This document shows positions 18,445 through 27,514 of a stretch of DNA of 64,000 nucleotides, piece after piece. Origin of the DNA: CBDAQV01 sp965199335 (GTDB lineage: Bacteria > Pseudomonadota > Alphaproteobacteria > CALMVH01). The stretch lies in NCBI GenBank assembly GCA_965199335.1, contig CBDAQZ010000001.1, forward strand, positions 186,001-250,000, given 5' to 3'. Made by a program: the position numbers and the translations under genes. The notes under the pieces are model-generated. The model saw only the letters and a program-made list of their open reading frames with translations. It searched no databases and was not told where the DNA came from. Position 1 is the first letter of the stretch, and each line of letters starts with the position of its first letter.

Positions 18445-19395
18445 TTATCCGATCAGCCATTCCAGCAACGCCTTTTGCGCGTGCTTGCGATTCTCCGCCT
18501 GGTCGAACACGATAGAGCGCGGCCCGCGCAACACGCCAGCGGTGATTTCCTGTTCGGGATGGGCGGGCAGGCAATGCATCACCAGCGCATGGCCGGGCGC
18601 GGCGCCCAGCAACGCCTCGTTCAGCTGGTAGGGTGCGAAGATCGCCAGGCGCTTGTCCGTCTCCGCCTCGCTGCCGATCGATACCCAGGTGTCGGTATAG
18701 ACCACGTCGGCGTTGCGCACGGCGTCCATGGGGTGATCGAAGATTGTGACGCCGGCGCCGTTCGTCTTCAGCTCGTATCCCGGCGGCGAACACAAGTTGA
18801 CATGCGCGCCGAATTTCCCTGCGCCGTGCAACAGCGAACGGCAGACATTGTTGCCATCGCCGACATAGGCGACGACGAGGCCGTTCAGGTCCGTTCCGAA
18901 ATACTCGCTCATCGTCATGTAGTCGGCCAGCGCCTGGCAGGGGTGCTCGACAGTGCAAAGGCCATTGACTACCGGCACTTCGCTGGCATCGACCATTGCC
19001 ATCAGCGTATCGCGGTCGGTGACGCGGGCGACGATGGCGTCGAAATAGCGCGACAGGGTTTTGATCTCGTCGCCGATATCGGCCAGCACGAAATTCGAAC
19101 TGCGCCAGTCGATATAGCTGGGTGCCGCGCCAAGCTCGATGGCGGCACGCTCGAACGAGCAGCGCGTGCGCGTCGACGTCTTCTGGAACAGCAGCGCTAC
19201 CGCCTTGTCCCTCAGAAGATCGGCCTGCGCATGCGGGGTGCGCTTCATCTCCAGGGCGTGGGCCACCAGCCCCTTGGCCGTCGCGGCATCGATGTCGGCA
19301 AGCGATACGAAATGTTGCGGTTTGAGCGCGGCATGCTCGGCATGACGGCTTTGCGCCAGCTTCAGGGCGCCGGTCCGGTGTTCGATGGAAATCAT
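18445..19395 (-). CDS. argF: Ornithine carbamoyltransferase
   Basis: A 316-residue cytoplasmic enzyme that makes citrulline from ornithine and carbamoyl phosphate. The carbamoyl-phosphate loop STRTRCSFE, HPCQALADYMT and the ornithine loop MHCLPAHPEQEI are all intact. I start at the ATG at 19395, which follows GGGAG at 8 bases; a TTG two codons earlier is possible. The first 30 residues (before PQHFVSLADI) are longer than in many homologues. It is followed by argG after 12 bases. A related N-acetylornithine enzyme is possible in principle, but context favours ArgF. Confidence 0.94.
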   Translation of the reverse strand: MISIEHRTGALKLAQSRHAEHAALKPQHFVSLADIDAATAKGLVAHALEMKRTPHAQADLLRDKAVALLFQKTSTRTRCSFERAAIELGAAPSYIDWRSSNFVLADIGDEIKTLSRYFDAIVARVTDRDTLMAMVDASEVPVVNGLCTVEHPCQALADYMTMSEYFGTDLNGLVVAYVGDGNNVCRSLLHGAGKFGAHVNLCSPPGYELKTNGAGVTIFDHPMDAVRNADVVYTDTWVSIGSEAETDKRLAIFAPYQLNEALLGAAPGHALVMHCLPAHPEQEITAGVLRGPRSIVFDQAENRKHAQKALLEWLIG

Positions 19396-19563
19396 GGCCA
19401 AAACTCCCGTCCCAACGGCGGGACGAAATAAAGACGAGGAGCCGTTCTAGAAGAACGGGACGCGGAAACGGAATCTGTGTGGGAAAAGAAGTATGTTCGC
19501 GCTAGTCAGCGCGTCGCAGGAAAACCAAAGAGGTGCGGTACATACCCATTAGCGATCTGTACT

Positions 19564-19602
19564 ACGGTTTTTCGAGCTGCACAAGTATTAGTTCAAAACC
19601 GT
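19564..19602 (-). terminator. Weak hairpin just after argH
   Basis: ACGGTTTT (19564-19571) and AAAACCGT (19595-19602) form an 8-base inverted repeat with a 23-base loop directly beyond the argH stop. On the minus strand there is no terminal U run, and the loop is long. It may attenuate or stabilise the argH transcript before argF. The 19396-19603 gap otherwise shows nothing I can name. Confidence 0.25.
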
Positions 19603-19603
19603 A

Positions 19604-20989
19604 CTAGAGGAACCGCTTGCGCGCTTCGCCGATCGCCTCGCGCACCCTGTCGGGCGCCGTGCCGCCGAAGCTCTGGCGTGCGGCGGCGGCGCGATCCGGG
19701 CGCAGTATGTCGAAGACTTCACCGGTCAGGCGCGGGTCGATGCCCAGCAGTTCCTCGTGGCGCAGCTGGTCGAGGCGGCAGAGTTTCTGTTCTGCCAGCT
19801 GCACGACCTGGCCGACGATGTGATGCGCCTGGCGGAACGGTACGCCGCGCTGGCGCACCAGCCAGTCGGCAAGGTCGGTCGCCGTGATGTAGCCGCGGTT
19901 GAGCGCACCGGTCATCGCCGCGTCGTTGGCCCGAATGTCGGCCACCATGCCGGTCATCGCCGCCAACATCAGGCGCAGAGTCTTCACCGCGTCGATCACC
20001 GGCTCCTTGTCCTCCTGCATGTCCTTGGCATAGGCGAGGGCAAGGCCCTTCATCACCGTCAGCAGCGTCGTGAACGCGCCCAGCAGGCGGCCGGTCTTGG
20101 CGCGCACCAATTCGGCGGCGTCGGGATTGCGCTTTTGCGGCATGATCGAGCTGCCGGTGGTGAAAGCCTCGGACAGGGTGATGAAGCCGAAGCCCGGATT
20201 CATCCAGATCACGATCTCCTCCGCCAGGCGGGACAGATGCATGCCGCCGATCGCCGCCGCCGCCAGGAACTCCAGTGCGAAGTCGCGTGCCGATACCGCG
20301 TCGAGCGAGTTGGCCATCGGCCGGTCGAAGCCCAGGGCCGACGCCGTCATATGGCGATCGATCGGAAAGGTGGTGCCGGCCAGCGCCGCCGCGCCCAGCG
20401 GGGATTCGTTCAACCGCGCGCGGCAATCGCGCAGGCGGCCGCGATCCCGGCCCAGCATCTCCACATAAGCCATCAGGTGATGGCCGAAGGTGATCGGTTG
20501 CGCCGGTTGCAGATGCGTCAGTCCGGGCATCAATGTCGCAGCATAGGCCTCGGCCTGGTCCAGCAGCGCGGCTTGCAGCGCGCGCATGCCGCCGTCCATC
20601 TCGTCGATCGCATCGCGCAGCCAAAGGCGGAAATCCGTTGCCACCTGGTCGTTGCGCGAACGCGCGGTGTGCAGCCGTCCCGCAGGCTCGCCGATCAGTT
20701 CGGCCAGCCGGGATTCCACGTTCATGTGGATGTCTTCCAGCGCGGCGGAAAACTGGAACGTGCCGGCCTCGATTTCCGCCAGCACGGCGTCCAGGCCGCC
20801 GGCGATTGCCTGCTCGTCTTCCACGCTGATGATGCCGCATGCCGCCAGCATCGCCGCATGCGCTTTCGAAGCGCGGATATCCTGGGCATAAAGCTGGCGA
20901 TCGACATCGATCGAGGCGTTGATCTCCGCCATGATGGCGGCGGGACCGGCGGCATAATGGCCGCCCCAGAGTGGGTTCGGTTTGGACAT
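19604..20989 (-). CDS. argH: Argininosuccinate lyase
   Basis: A 461-residue member of the fumarase/aspartase superfamily that releases arginine and fumarate. The family signature GSSIMPQKRNPDAAE is intact, as are TARSRNDQVATDFRLW and TFGHHLMAYVEM with the catalytic His region. The opening NPLWGGHYAAGPAAIM is typical. It is transcribed toward argF and argG, with 208 bases before argF. The formyltransferase-like gene ends 28 bases upstream on the same strand. Confidence 0.97.
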   Translation of the reverse strand: MSKPNPLWGGHYAAGPAAIMAEINASIDVDRQLYAQDIRASKAHAAMLAACGIISVEDEQAIAGGLDAVLAEIEAGTFQFSAALEDIHMNVESRLAELIGEPAGRLHTARSRNDQVATDFRLWLRDAIDEMDGGMRALQAALLDQAEAYAATLMPGLTHLQPAQPITFGHHLMAYVEMLGRDRGRLRDCRARLNESPLGAAALAGTTFPIDRHMTASALGFDRPMANSLDAVSARDFALEFLAAAAIGGMHLSRLAEEIVIWMNPGFGFITLSEAFTTGSSIMPQKRNPDAAELVRAKTGRLLGAFTTLLTVMKGLALAYAKDMQEDKEPVIDAVKTLRLMLAAMTGMVADIRANDAAMTGALNRGYITATDLADWLVRQRGVPFRQAHHIVGQVVQLAEQKLCRLDQLRHEELLGIDPRLTGEVFDILRPDRAAAARQSFGGTAPDRVREAIGEARKRFL

Positions 20990-21017
20990 GAGGCCGAGGC
21001 TAGCCCAATTCCATTTC

Positions 21018-21878
21018 CTAGGCCACCGGCAACTCGGCCAGCGTTTCGTCTGGCGTGAACATCCATTCGATCAGGCCGATATAACCATCGCGCACGGCGA
21101 CCACGATGGTGCGGTTGTCGACATGGACGACCGTTCCGGGTGCCGGCCCGTTGGCTTCCTGCCAGCCCGTCGCGCGATGTACCGTCAGCCATCTGTGATT
21201 TACGAAGGCCAGGCTCTCGATCAGTCCGAACGCCCGGATATGCCGCAGGATGGCCTCTACCGGCTGCGCGAAGTCGATGGCCCTGTCGATAGTCTTCCAC
21301 ATCGGCCAATACGTTCCTGGCCCTTGCGGCGTCGCTGCCTGCCATAAGGGTACGAAGTTTTCAGCGATCCTGGTCGCCAGGCGGCGCGCGGCGATCTGGG
21401 TCTTGAGATCCAGGCTTTCGTGACATTCGTCGGCCGTCATGGGAAAGTCCTGCGCGGCGAGGATGTCGCCACAATCGAATTCCCGTGCGATCTTGTGGCA
21501 GGTGACGGCCCATGAGCGGCGCTGTTCCAGGATGGCGCGCACGGCGGGGTAAGGACCACGCGCCTCGGGCAAGGGCGAGGCATGGAAATTCACCGCGTAT
21601 TTCAGATAGGGCGGCCAGTCGCCGATCCGCCATTTGTAGCTGGCGACGATCAGGGCCTCGCATCCCAATGCCTGCAGTTCCTGCACGTCGCGCTCGCTCA
21701 TGCGCGATACCTGGACCGCCGCGCCGTGATTTTCAGCGAGCGCGATCATGGCATCGTTGCCCTCGCGCGCAGGCTGCCGGATGGGAACAGTGAACAGCTT
21801 TACCGGTTGCCAGCCCGCACGAAGTAACGCTTCGAACACACCCAGATACCGGTCGATGCCTGTGATCGCAAAACGCAT
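21018..21878 (-). CDS. Formyltransferase-family protein (methionyl-tRNA formyltransferase-like)
   Basis: A 286-residue protein of the folate-dependent formyltransferase fold. The catalytic triad motif is visible as VNFHASPLPEARGPYP (Asn and His, about residues 95-110), followed by the Asp in CGDILAAQDFPM. The C-terminal part (RAFGLIESLAFV and a short beta domain) resembles the OB-like tail of Fmt. It lacks the N-terminal GTP/FAFA features of true Fmt and the length (about 310) is short. It is therefore more likely an enzyme that formylates a sugar amine or amino acid. Genes on both sides (EgtD-like methyltransferase, argH) lie on the same strand within 40 bases. Substrate unknown. Confidence 0.75.
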   Translation of the reverse strand: MRFAITGIDRYLGVFEALLRAGWQPVKLFTVPIRQPAREGNDAMIALAENHGAAVQVSRMSERDVQELQALGCEALIVASYKWRIGDWPPYLKYAVNFHASPLPEARGPYPAVRAILEQRRSWAVTCHKIAREFDCGDILAAQDFPMTADECHESLDLKTQIAARRLATRIAENFVPLWQAATPQGPGTYWPMWKTIDRAIDFAQPVEAILRHIRAFGLIESLAFVNHRWLTVHRATGWQEANGPAPGTVVHVDNRTIVVAVRDGYIGLIEWMFTPDETLAELPVA

Positions 21879-21917
21879 TTGCCATTACACGGCGCAAACC
21901 GTCTTTTTATGCGTGGA

Positions 21918-22880
21918 TCAATAAGAGAAGCGCGAGGGCTGGCACATGACCAGGCTGTAGCCCTTTTCCTTCGATGTCGTCAGCAGCTCGATGCGGAAGC
22001 CCGCTTCCTGCAGGACGCGCACGAACACCCATTCCGAAAATTTGTGCGAACGCGCCAGCAGCAGGTGTTCGTCCTTTTCCAGATGAATGGACTCGCTGCC
22101 GACCGAAAGATTGGCATCCTTCTTCAATTTAAAGCTCAATTCGATCTGGTTTTCGTCAGCATTGAAGCGCACCAGCTGGTCGCCGTCCCGATGAGTCAGA
22201 CCAAGCGTCTGCGCCATTGCGAAAACGAAATCCTCTACAAGCGGACCATGGTACTGACTCAGCAGTTTTTCCGTCTTCGAAAGGTTCACCAGCTCTACAC
22301 CGATAATGACGTAGTCATCCGATGTCATGGAGTCGCGTAGATTGGTCAATACGCGGTGGCGGTCGGGCTGATTGCCCAGCGTGTTGCCGAGAGAGAGCAG
22401 AAGATTCTTTGCGCCGCCTTCGCGCAGCTCGTAAGTGATGTCGGCAAAATTTCCCAGCTCGAAATCCAGTTGCTTGGGACGGATATCGACGTGCGGATAC
22501 ACTTTGCGAACCGTGGCGCCGGCGGCATCCAGCATGCGTTGGCTGATATCCACGGGCACGTAGCGGAACTGCACGTTACGCGTGGTCAAGGCCTCCAGCA
22601 GCGGCAGGACCGGCGAACCTTCGCCGCAGCCGACATCGACGATGTTAAGCAGGCTGCCCTCGGCGAACGAGTGCAGGAAGCTGTCGACCTTCGATGTCAG
22701 CAGGTTGGCTTCGATATAGTTGATGCCGCGTACGTCGTGGGTGCCGCGCGTTGCCGCCAGGTCGTTCCAGGCGCGGGCGCCATTTTCCGTCATGTAGACG
22801 AACTTGAGCGGGATTTCGCCGCGGCCCAGGATCGAGGTGATCAGCTCGGACGACTGACGCGGCGATAATGTAAGGGTCAT
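21918..22880 (-). CDS. EgtD-family SAM methyltransferase (Methyltransf_33-like)
   Basis: A 320-residue SAM-dependent methyltransferase. The SAM loop is NIVDVGCGEGSPVLPLL (about residues 80-96). The motif LLSLGNTLGNQP (about residue 156) and the C-terminal GYSLVMCQ match the histidine-specific methyltransferase fold used by EgtD to make hercynine. No EgtB or ergothioneine-pathway gene is nearby, so the substrate may be another amino acid or small molecule. I start at the ATG at 22880, 2 bases after the MuiA-family gene; the longer in-frame extension is an overlap artefact. Translational coupling with its neighbours is likely. Confidence 0.72.
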   Translation of the reverse strand: MTLTLSPRQSSELITSILGRGEIPLKFVYMTENGARAWNDLAATRGTHDVRGINYIEANLLTSKVDSFLHSFAEGSLLNIVDVGCGEGSPVLPLLEALTTRNVQFRYVPVDISQRMLDAAGATVRKVYPHVDIRPKQLDFELGNFADITYELREGGAKNLLLSLGNTLGNQPDRHRVLTNLRDSMTSDDYVIIGVELVNLSKTEKLLSQYHGPLVEDFVFAMAQTLGLTHRDGDQLVRFNADENQIELSFKLKKDANLSVGSESIHLEKDEHLLLARSHKFSEWVFVRVLQEAGFRIELLTTSKEKGYSLVMCQPSRFSY

Positions 22881-22882
22881 GC

Positions 22883-24604
22883 TTATTGCAGCCCCGTGAT
22901 CTGGCTGCCTTCCGGCCAGGAGACACGCCAGCCCAGCTTGACTTCGCCTTTGCCGTCCGCGGCCAGGTCCAGCTTCCACAAGGCAAGCCCGGTCGTATCC
23001 TGCGCGTCCTTGGTGTAGCCGTCTGTCGTGGCATCGGGCAGGATATCGACTTTGATCTGGTCGTTGCGCGATAGCGGCAGCGCCTCCAACACCTCCGCCT
23101 TGACCGCGAAGCGGTGCAGGTTGTGGATCGAGGTGACCGTCTGCCGCTCCCTGGTGCTGTTCTTCGAGATTATGCCGTCCGTGCCGTTCTTGTCGAACAG
23201 GACCTGCCGCTTGACCACGATCTGGTCGTCGACGCCGAAGCCCAGCGTCGTCTCGTCACCCGGCCGCACCAGCGGCAGTTCGGAATTGCCGATATAGACG
23301 CCGTCGCGGAACAGATTGGCGGTGCCCGGCAGCAACGGCGCATCGCCGCCGATCTTCGTCCGCACCACCAGGAAGGCATGGGTGTTGAGCGCGGGAACCA
23401 CTTGCTCGATCAGCGCGCCCGTGGCATCGACCGCGCCGATCATGACGCGCCGTGCGGTGTTGTCCGCCGTCACGGTCGCGGTGCCGGGAATCTTGTACTC
23501 GGTGACATAGCCGCCGGCATTGAGGCTGGCGGATCGGAATGCAGCAGGGACGGGAGGAGGTACAGGCATAGGTGAGGAAGGTAGAACGGGGACAACGGGC
23601 GCAGATGAAAATGCCGCAAGAGGAGAATTCTCGTTTGCTTCATCCAGTCCTTTTTGTATGGCATCGCTATCGACAGGCTGTGCTTTGCCATAAGCCATTT
23701 GCTTTTTGGCCATCACATTTGGCTGATACAGATTTACCCAGATCGAACCCGGACGCGGCGGTGTTGCGCCCTGCGTCGGCTGCGCGGTCGACAATGTCAG
23801 GGCGACGTTGGTCCAGTCCTCGCCGGTCGACTGGCGAACCTGTCCGAACTGGGTTATCGCCAGCTTGCTGCCGGCCGTATCCAGCCGCGCATCGTAGAGC
23901 GGGGTCCAGGTGGCGTTGGGCACCTGGTAGCTGAGCTTCATCGTCAGCGTGGTCGCTGTCGCGGTTTCCAGCGGGATCGCAACCCGTTCGCTGTTGCGCT
24001 GGCCGGTCCGCAGTGCGCCGAGGTCGCCTTGAACCGCGGCAATCTGCTCGTCGATCTCGCGCAACGCCACGGTCTGCGTCACGTCCGCCTTCAATGCTTC
24101 GTCCATGTCGATATAGAGGGCATTGCTGGCGGCGCTCCACTCTTCGGGTTTCAGGTCCATGTGAACGAAGTTCTGGTTCACCGCTGCCGCTGCCTGCTGG
24201 CCCAGGCTGGTCAGGAAGGTTTGCCGTGATTCGTTGGCCTTGCTATCCGCCTCGATCAGCGCGCGCTTGTCCTGCAGGCCCTGCAACGTGGCGTTCAGTT
24301 CGCGTTCGCGCGGCTGGGCCAGCTCGGTGCCGTTGACGATCTTACTTTCCAGCGCGCCCAGCGTGACGGCTGTGGTAGCGACGCCTTCGGCCTTCAGCGA
24401 GTTGGCCATCAGCGTGGCCGGCAGGTTCTCGATGACGATGGTGCTGGCGCCGGCAGGGATTTCGATCTCGGCCTCGCGCGTTACAGTTGCGCGGTCGCCG
24501 TAGACGGTCACGGCGGAAATATGGGTCGATGTGGTGATTTCGCCCGCAAGCGCCGGAATTGCAAGGCCGGCCATGATGAAAGCCTGAATCAGAACGCGCT
24601 GCAT
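22883..24604 (-). CDS. Exported DUF4139 (mucoidy inhibitor MuiA family) protein
   Basis: A 573-residue periplasmic or surface protein with a signal peptide (hydrophobic about residues 4-17, cleavage near PALAG). It contains the N-terminal DUF4140-type segment (AVTVYGDRATVTREAEIEI), a coiled-coil stretch (about residues 95-190) and the beta-rich DUF4139 domain including SYQVPNATWTPLYDARLD. A Pro/Ser/Val-rich linker (about residues 330-360) separates the halves. The family was linked to mucoidy control in E. coli, but its biochemistry is unclear. The ATG at 24604 has GAGG 8 bases upstream; an ATG two codons earlier is too close to it. First gene of a possible four-gene run. Confidence 0.85.
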   Translation of the reverse strand: MQRVLIQAFIMAGLAIPALAGEITTSTHISAVTVYGDRATVTREAEIEIPAGASTIVIENLPATLMANSLKAEGVATTAVTLGALESKIVNGTELAQPRERELNATLQGLQDKRALIEADSKANESRQTFLTSLGQQAAAAVNQNFVHMDLKPEEWSAASNALYIDMDEALKADVTQTVALREIDEQIAAVQGDLGALRTGQRNSERVAIPLETATATTLTMKLSYQVPNATWTPLYDARLDTAGSKLAITQFGQVRQSTGEDWTNVALTLSTAQPTQGATPPRPGSIWVNLYQPNVMAKKQMAYGKAQPVDSDAIQKGLDEANENSPLAAFSSAPVVPVLPSSPMPVPPPVPAAFRSASLNAGGYVTEYKIPGTATVTADNTARRVMIGAVDATGALIEQVVPALNTHAFLVVRTKIGGDAPLLPGTANLFRDGVYIGNSELPLVRPGDETTLGFGVDDQIVVKRQVLFDKNGTDGIISKNSTRERQTVTSIHNLHRFAVKAEVLEALPLSRNDQIKVDILPDATTDGYTKDAQDTTGLALWKLDLAADGKGEVKLGWRVSWPEGSQITGLQ

Positions 24605-24667
24605 GGCCATTTCCTCGCCTGTTATTATAGGCGAAGTTTAGCGCAAACCATGCCTACGGCAAGCGCC

Positions 24668-25294
24668 TCACCACAGGCTGCAGTTGAACGCGATAGAGAT
24701 GCGCGTGCCGCTGCCGCCATAGGGCATGACCGAATGAGCCAGCCACGAGGGAAACAGCAGCAATTGGCCGGTTTTCGGGTAGATGCGTTCGCTCAGCCCA
24801 GCGGACAGGCAGCCGTCGAACGTCATCTTGACCCCCGGGGCGTACATTAGCGGGGCAGCGCCGCGCGGGTCCTTGAACTCGATCGCGCCGCCCAAATCCT
24901 GGCCACCCGCGATACCGCCATCGTCGACATAGAACGAGCCGGACCAGTACGATGCCGGATGGAAATGCACGGCGTTGCCATGGCCAAGCCGGTTGATATT
25001 GGCCCAGGCCTGGAATTTCCAGTCCAGTGGCTGCTTCTTGAGCGCGCCCTGATCCAGGGTTGCGGTCGAGCTGTCCAGGATCGATCTGATGCCGGCGAAC
25101 AGGTTCGTGCCATCCTCGCCCGTCCAATCCAGCAGATCGTCATTGGATTGCCAGCCACCCTCGTTGCTGCGGGACGATCCCGCATCGCTTGTCGACCGTG
25201 CCAGGATGGTCGCCCGCAGGGACGCAATCAAGGGAGAGGCGGCTTCGATTTCCGTAACGATCAGGGGTGTCGGAAACAGGGATTTGACGATCAT
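24668..25294 (-). CDS. Putative 2-oxoglutarate/Fe(II)-dependent oxygenase (TIGR02466-like)
   Basis: A 208-residue protein with the double-stranded beta-helix pattern of small 2OG oxygenases. Candidate iron ligands are His in HFHPASYWSGSFYVDD (about residue 110) and His in PSWLAHSVMPYG (about 187); Arg in GTRISIAFNCS would bind 2-oxoglutarate. The opening FPTPLIVTEI is characteristic of this group. It stands alone between the MuiA-family gene and the photolyase on the same strand. Related proteins hydroxylate peptides or small molecules; the substrate here is unknown. Confidence 0.8.
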   Translation of the reverse strand: MIVKSLFPTPLIVTEIEAASPLIASLRATILARSTSDAGSSRSNEGGWQSNDDLLDWTGEDGTNLFAGIRSILDSSTATLDQGALKKQPLDWKFQAWANINRLGHGNAVHFHPASYWSGSFYVDDGGIAGGQDLGGAIEFKDPRGAAPLMYAPGVKMTFDGCLSAGLSERIYPKTGQLLLFPSWLAHSVMPYGGSGTRISIAFNCSLW

Positions 25295-25348
25295 CGGATA
25301 AGTCTCATTCGAATGATACGGATCGTCGGAGGAAAACTTGCGCGGGGG

Positions 25349-26884
25349 TTACAGGAAAGTTAGATCCGTCAGTTCCATCTTCAGTATTTGCGCGCGCTGC
25401 CGGATTTCGTCCCGTTCTTCCGCGGTCTTGCGCGTCAGGTTGGTGTACTGGTTCCTCATCCGCATGTTGCCGTCAAAGCGCGATTTGTGACGATCGAGGA
25501 AATCCCAGTACAACGTCGTGAAAGGACAAGCCTCTTCGCCGACGGATTTGTGCGGATCGTAGCGACACTTACCGCAATGGTCGCTCATTTTGTCTATGTA
25601 GTTGCCGGAAGCGACATAGGGCTTCGTCCCCATGATGCCGCCATCGCCGTACTGGCTCATGCCGAGCGTGTTCGGTAGCGACACCCAGTCGATCGAATCC
25701 CAGAACATCGACATGTGCCAGCGATGCACGTCATAAGGACGCACACCCAGCAACAAGGCAAATAGTCCCAGCACCATGAGGCGTTCGATATGGTGTGCAT
25801 AGGCACGGTCGATGGTGTGGCCGATAGCCTGCGACAGGCAACGCATATCCGTCTCGCCGGTCCAGTAGAAACGCGGCATCGGCAGTTCTGCCTCCAGCGT
25901 ATTGCCCTCGGCGTAATCCGGCATCAGACGCCAGTACATTCCCCTAACGAATTCGCGCCAGCCGATGATCTGTCGCACGAAGCCTTCGACCGAATTCAGG
26001 GGCGCCTTCGCCGGGTTGGCTATCACGGCCTCGACGACTTCCTTCGGATCGAGCAAATGCAGATTGAGCGGCCCCGAGAGCGCGGAGTGAAACAGCAGCC
26101 ATTCGCCGCCCCGCATCGCATCCTGATAGCGCCCGAAATTTCCCAGGCGACGGTTGACGAAATCGTGAAGTGCGACAAGCGCCTGCGCGCGTGTCACCGG
26201 CAGGTCGAAATCGGCCAGGCTACCGGGGTTTCCGGGAAACATGCGTTCGACCATCGCGAGCACATCGTGAGTCGTTTGATCGGGCGCGAAGTGAGGCGGT
26301 TCGGGAATAACGATCTTTTGCCTGCGGCCAAGCGTTTCGCGATTGTCATGATCGAAATTCCACGCCCCACCCGTGGGTTCGCCATTGTCCTCCATCAAAA
26401 TGCCGAGACGCCGGCGCATGAAGCGATAGAAAGTTTCCAGGATCGGATGACGGTGCTTGTCGGCAAAACTTGTAAACTCGTCGTGACTGCACAGAAAATG
26501 CCGGTCCTCCCGCATCTCCAGGTTCAGATCGAGCGCGCGCAACATCTTACGCACGCGCCAATCGCCGGGCTCCAATACGATCAGACGCTCCGGCATCAGC
26601 TTTTGTGCCCAACGCCTTAGCTCGTCGGAAAAATTTCCGAGGTTCTCATCGTTGTCCAGCTCGCTGTAAAACACCCTGCGTCCGGCCAGGCGTTGCTCGT
26701 CACGAAAATGACGCATGCACGCGAAGAAATAGGCCAGCCGTTTTTTATGCTGCGGTATGTAGCTCGCTTCCTCGCGTACCTCCATTTGCAGGATCGCATC
26801 GTGGCCGGGATCGAATCCGTCGAATGCCGTGGAATGCGGATCGAGTTGATCGCCCAGGACGACGATCAGGTTGCGCAGGCTCAC
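25349..26884 (-). CDS. Fe-S cluster bacterial cryptochrome / (6-4) photolyase (PhrB/CryPro type)
   Basis: A 511-residue flavoprotein of the FeS-BCP group, which repairs (6-4) photoproducts with FAD, a lumazine antenna and a 4Fe-4S cluster. The N-terminal Rossmann half begins LIVVLGDQLDP. The C-terminal half carries the cluster cysteines, visible as CGKCRYDP and EEACPFTTLYWDFL, with a further Cys in DMRCLSQAIGHT. FAD-pocket motifs include SVEGFVRQIIGWREFVRGMY and HRWHMSMFWD. A GTG at 26884 overlaps the stop of the upstream channel gene (GTGA) and gives the standard N-terminus; the longer reading frame adds an Arg/Pro tail unlike the family. Confidence 0.92.
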   Translation of the reverse strand: MSLRNLIVVLGDQLDPHSTAFDGFDPGHDAILQMEVREEASYIPQHKKRLAYFFACMRHFRDEQRLAGRRVFYSELDNDENLGNFSDELRRWAQKLMPERLIVLEPGDWRVRKMLRALDLNLEMREDRHFLCSHDEFTSFADKHRHPILETFYRFMRRRLGILMEDNGEPTGGAWNFDHDNRETLGRRQKIVIPEPPHFAPDQTTHDVLAMVERMFPGNPGSLADFDLPVTRAQALVALHDFVNRRLGNFGRYQDAMRGGEWLLFHSALSGPLNLHLLDPKEVVEAVIANPAKAPLNSVEGFVRQIIGWREFVRGMYWRLMPDYAEGNTLEAELPMPRFYWTGETDMRCLSQAIGHTIDRAYAHHIERLMVLGLFALLLGVRPYDVHRWHMSMFWDSIDWVSLPNTLGMSQYGDGGIMGTKPYVASGNYIDKMSDHCGKCRYDPHKSVGEEACPFTTLYWDFLDRHKSRFDGNMRMRNQYTNLTRKTAEERDEIRQRAQILKMELTDLTFL

Positions 26885-27459
26885 TGTTCGGCCACTATGC
26901 GTTCGATCCGGCTGTCGGGGATCAACCACATCGCGGCTACCAACGCATAGAGGCATTGTGCAATCCAGGGATGCCAGAAGGAAAAGCCGATGGCGCTGCC
27001 ATAGAGTATGAGCGAGCCGCGCCCCTTCCGATCGCGCCCGACCGCTTCCTTCAAAAGCGAATTCGATGGATGTGCGCGGATGATCGAGCGTTGCAGGATG
27101 ATAAAGGCGATCGCCACGATCAGTAGCAGCACGCCATAGACGATCGTCGGCTGTCGCTGCTCGAAGCTTTGCCCCATCCAGCCGGTGATCCAGGGCACGA
27201 AGGAAAGCCAGAACAGGAAATGCAGGTTCGCCAGCAGCACGCGACCGCCGATCAGCTTGGTGGCGCTCAGCATATGGTGATGGTTGTTCCAGTAGATGCC
27301 GACATAGATGAAGCTGAGGGCATAGGCCAGGAACCCCGGCAGCAACGGCTTCAACGCATGCCAGTCGGTGCCCTGGGGTGTCTTTAGTTCCAGCACCATG
27401 ATGGTGATGATGACGGCGATCACGCCATCGCTGAACGCCTCGAGACGGTTCTTTTCCAT
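26881..27459 (-). CDS. TMEM175-family (DUF1211) potassium-channel-like membrane protein
   Basis: A 192-residue protein with six hydrophobic segments. The defining motif RLEAFSDGVIAVIITIMVLEL is split here as RxxFSDGVIA (residues 5-14) in TM1, and the second conserved patch is YWNNHHHML (about residue 58). Bacterial TMEM175 proteins form tetrameric K+-selective leak channels in the inner membrane. Its stop overlaps the photolyase GTG start, so the two are co-expressed. A functional link between a channel and a photolyase is not obvious; light or stress response is only a guess. Confidence 0.88.
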   Translation of the reverse strand: MEKNRLEAFSDGVIAVIITIMVLELKTPQGTDWHALKPLLPGFLAYALSFIYVGIYWNNHHHMLSATKLIGGRVLLANLHFLFWLSFVPWITGWMGQSFEQRQPTIVYGVLLLIVAIAFIILQRSIIRAHPSNSLLKEAVGRDRKGRGSLILYGSAIGFSFWHPWIAQCLYALVAAMWLIPDSRIERIVAEQ

Positions 27460-27514
27460 GTGCGCTTACCCGGCCATCGTGGATCGACAGGGCCTTTTAT
27501 ACCGCGACGGATGG

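Noticed and set aside
24618..24640. TCGCCT/AGGCGA inverted repeat before the MuiA-family gene
   Set aside because: A 6-base stem without other signals near a ribosome site; too weak to call a regulatory element.
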